From Roseovarius autotrophicus (lineage in GTDB: Bacteria > Pseudomonadota > Alphaproteobacteria > Rhodobacterales > Rhodobacteraceae): a stretch of DNA of 32,422 bases. Position 1 is the first letter of the stretch, and the number at the start of each line of letters is the position of its first letter. The notes under the pieces are model-generated. The model worked only from the letters and a program-made list of their open reading frames with translations. It searched no databases and was not told the DNA's origin. Shown one piece after another: positions 30,807-32,422 of the stretch. Where the stretch lies: contig NZ_JAGQDH010000027.1 in assembly GCF_018069895.1 (NCBI RefSeq), forward strand, positions 1 through 32,422. The letters are read 5' to 3'. Position numbers and translations under genes: made by a program.

Positions 30807-32062
30807 GCTGCCAGCCGTTTGGCCTTCAGGGCGGTGAAGGTCTCGCCGGTTTCCGCCAGCATCGCCTCCTGGCCGGTGAAGGACTGCCAGCGCTCAATAG
30901 CCACATCGACATAGGCGGGGTTCAACTCTACGCCGAGGCAGACACGGCCTGTGGTTTCCGCCGCGATCAGCGTGGTGCCCGATCCCATGAACGGCTCAAA
31001 CACTGCCTGTCCTGGACTGGAATTGTTCAGGATCGGGCGGCGCATGCATTCGACGGGCTTCTGCGTGCCATGGACGGTTTCGGCATCTTGATCGCGGTTG
31101 GCGATCTGCCAGAGCGTCGTCTGCTTGCGGTCTCCCGCCCAGTGCCCCTTGCCCTTAACGCGCACCACATACCAGCAGGGTTCATGCTGCCAGTGGTAAT
31201 CGCCGCGGCTGAGGACCAGCCGGTCCTTGGCCCAGATAATCTGCGAGCGAATGGCAAAACCTGCCACCACAAGGCTCTCGGCGACGGTGGTGGCATGCAG
31301 GGCGCCATGCCAGACATAGGCTACGTCGCCGGGGAACAGGGCCCATGCTTCACGCCAATCCGCTCGGTCGTCGTTCAGCACCTTGCCGGTTCGTTTGGTT
31401 TTGGCCGCGCCCGCTTGGTTGCGCCAGCTTGGGTCATAGTCCACGCCGTAGGGCGGGTCCGTCACCATCAGCAGGGGGCGAACATCCCCCAGAAGTCGAC
31501 CAATCACATCAGCGGATGTGCTGTCGCCGCATATCAGCCGGTGCGCGCCCAGCTGCCAGAGATCGCCCGCAACCGACACTGGCGTGATCGGCGGTTCGGG
31601 AATGTCATCCTCGCCCTCGACAGCACCACCTTCGACCTGATCCGGATCGCGCAGCAGCGCATCCAGATCCTCGTCGGTGATGCCGAGCAGCGACAAGTCG
31701 AAATCCTCGGCCAGCAGCCCCGCGATCTCATCGCGCAGCATCGCCTCGTCCCACTCGCCCATCTCCGTGAGCTTATTGTCGGCGATGCGATAGGCGCGGC
31801 GCTCGGCTTCGTCGAGATGGCCGAGCCGGATCACCGGCACGTCGGTCAGCCCCAACATGGTCGCGGCCAACACCCGGCCATGCCCCGCGATCAGTTCGCC
31901 ATCGTCTGCCACCAGGCAGGGCACGGTCCAACCGAACTTGGCCATGCTGGCGGCAATCTTCGCGACCTGCTCCGTGCCGTGGATTTTGGCATTGCGCGCA
32001 TAGGGGCGCAGCCGGTCAATCGGCCAGGATTCAATCTGGCTCGGCGCAAAGACCAGGTCCAT
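30803..32062 (-). CDS. ParB-domain DNA methyltransferase, DPPY type
   Basis: 419 residues from ATG 32062, chosen because it aligns with the start of the neighbouring paralogue. ParB-like domain at 1-140, then motif IV DPPY (202-205) as in N6-adenine enzymes, and EPFMGSGT (356-363). The first 140 residues are identical to the neighbour at 98 positions with no gap, while the methyltransferase parts are much more different. First gene of a leftward operon with the SPPY enzyme. No ribosome site is strong before this start. Confidence 0.88.
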   Translation of the reverse strand: MDLVFAPSQIESWPIDRLRPYARNAKIHGTEQVAKIAASMAKFGWTVPCLVADDGELIAGHGRVLAATMLGLTDVPVIRLGHLDEAERRAYRIADNKLTEMGEWDEAMLRDEIAGLLAEDFDLSLLGITDEDLDALLRDPDQVEGGAVEGEDDIPEPPITPVSVAGDLWQLGAHRLICGDSTSADVIGRLLGDVRPLLMVTDPPYGVDYDPSWRNQAGAAKTKRTGKVLNDDRADWREAWALFPGDVAYVWHGALHATTVAESLVVAGFAIRSQIIWAKDRLVLSRGDYHWQHEPCWYVVRVKGKGHWAGDRKQTTLWQIANRDQDAETVHGTQKPVECMRRPILNNSSPGQAVFEPFMGSGTTLIAAETTGRVCLGVELNPAYVDVAIERWQSFTGQEAMLAETGETFTALKAKRLAA

Positions 32063-32156
32063 GGGGTGGCTTTCATGTGTGGAAGGGCGGGCACGCCGAT
32101 GCACGCTGGGCGATGCCAGCGGCAGGATCGGGATCCGCGATGTCGGGAAATGAGAC

Positions 32157-32184
32157 GCGCCCGCGAGGGGGTTCCTGCGGGCGC
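32157..32184. other. 8-bp perfect GC hairpin upstream of the methyltransferases
   Basis: GCGCCCGC (32157-32164) pairs with GCGGGCGC (32177-32184); the 12-base loop can pair further AGG with CCT. No T tract on either side. It lies in the region without a gene (32063-32384) between the methyltransferase operon and the transposase. Possible mRNA leader structure or protein site. Confidence 0.5.
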
Positions 32185-32307
32185 AAATCTCCGATGATCA
32201 AGGAGTAGGTCAAGGGGGGCAGCTTTGTCAAACGAAAAATACACGCAGATTCAATGGCTTCACGGCGGGTGGCTTCCGTCGGCTGGCTTCCGGCGCGGTG
32301 ATGGAGT

Positions 32308-32384
32308 GGATGCCTCCCTCCCCTACGGCATCGCAATGTGCCAAGCTTTGGGCGCTGAAACCAAGCAAATCGAAGGAGGCATCC
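32308..32384 (+). promoter_or_regulatory. Inverted repeat that covers the transposase ribosome site
   Basis: GGATGCCTCC (32308-32317) is the exact reverse complement of GGAGGCATCC (32375-32384), which contains the GGAGG ribosome site and touches the GTG start. The 57-base loop contains a smaller near-repeat, GCTTTGG (32345-32351) with CCAAGC (32361-32366). Folding would hide the ribosome site. In IS110 elements the region before the transposase may also encode the guide (bridge) RNA. Confidence 0.55.
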
Positions 32385-32422
32385 GTGAAAGAAGTTACCA
32401 TCATTGGCGTCGATCTGGCAAA
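32385..32422 (+). CDS. IS110-family transposase, first 12 codons
   Basis: GTG 32385 opens a frame reading VKEVTIIGVDLA, cut by the window end. This is the characteristic start of IS110-family DEDD transposases, where the Asp of GVDLA is the first catalytic acid. GGAGG is 5 nt upstream. The rest of the gene and the right end of the element are outside. Confidence 0.75.
   Translation, partial: MKEVTIIGVDLA

Larger units (their letters stand above)
4200..32062. mobile_element. Prophage, mosaic lambda-head/GTA-tail siphovirus
   Basis: A complete set of packaging, head, tail and lysis genes runs leftward from 26388 to 4200, with accessory genes on both sides. IetAS (383-3884) is probably cargo of the same element. 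Integrase, repressor and replication genes are missing here and no att repeat could be matched, so the true borders are unknown. Left border probably near the tRNA-fMet; right border beyond the IS110 element. Confidence 0.85.

Noticed and set aside
29481..32062. Restriction-modification system
   Set aside because: Two methyltransferases but no restriction endonuclease or specificity gene next to them; the NYN protein is RNase-like, not a restriction enzyme.

Overview
The window looks like the chromosome of a high-GC alphaproteobacterium, most likely of the order Rhodobacterales. It opens with the 3' end of a 5S rRNA gene followed by tRNA-fMet, the usual end of an rrn operon in that group, and its phage genes match families common in Rhodobacterales prophages and gene transfer agents (GTAs). 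Genus cannot be fixed from the sequence. Nearly all of the remainder is one tailed-phage prophage, and the window ends inside the first codons of an IS110-family transposase.

Layout, left to right. (1) 1-277: 5S end, tRNA-fMet and an intrinsic terminator. (2) 383-3884, minus strand: an AAA+ ATPase and a subtilisin-like protease that overlap by 8 bp, matching the IetAS antiphage/plasmid-incompatibility pair. (3) 4200-5672, minus: lysis cassette (nested spanins, M15 endolysin, putative holin) with a terminator-like hairpin between holin and endolysin. (4) 5730-15193, minus: a fibre with a DUF2793 head, then a GTA-type tail tip (TIM-barrel hub/'megatron', NlpC/P60 peptidase, DUF2163, DUF2460) and the tape measure. 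(5) 15186-17233, minus: tail-assembly chaperone with a canonical -1 frameshift site, tail tube, and a tail-terminator-like gene interrupted by an in-frame amber codon. (6) 17300-18263, plus: an AT-richer two-gene cassette (multi-pass membrane protein plus exported small protein) inserted against the direction of the late operon. (7) 18326-26388, minus: DUF6441 protein, head-tail joining protein, lambda-E-type capsid, decoration protein, S49 protease with nested scaffold, lambda-type portal, gpW, GpA-type large terminase and Nu1-like small terminase. (8) 26389-28634, plus: six small genes, two of which share a homologous 53-nt leader. (9) 28728-32062, minus: NYN-domain protein and two tandem ParB-domain DNA methyltransferases. 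(10) 32063-32422: hairpins and the IS110 start.

The late genes form one long leftward unit with many 4-bp ATGA overlaps. It runs packaging, head, tail, lysis and then defence, so IetAS sits at the distal edge of the prophage next to the tRNA, a common place for accessory cargo. The head is lambda-like and the tail tip is GTA-like, so the particle is a mosaic siphovirus. No integrase, repressor or replication gene is visible; these probably lie beyond the IS110 element. Both window ends fall in normally multicopy sequences (rrn and IS110).

The observations I consider most worth checking are the frameshifted chaperone, whose second half has no start codon of its own, the amber codon in the tail-terminator gene, the membrane/secreted moron pair, the paired leaders, and the 70% identical ParB modules fused to two different methyltransferase domains.
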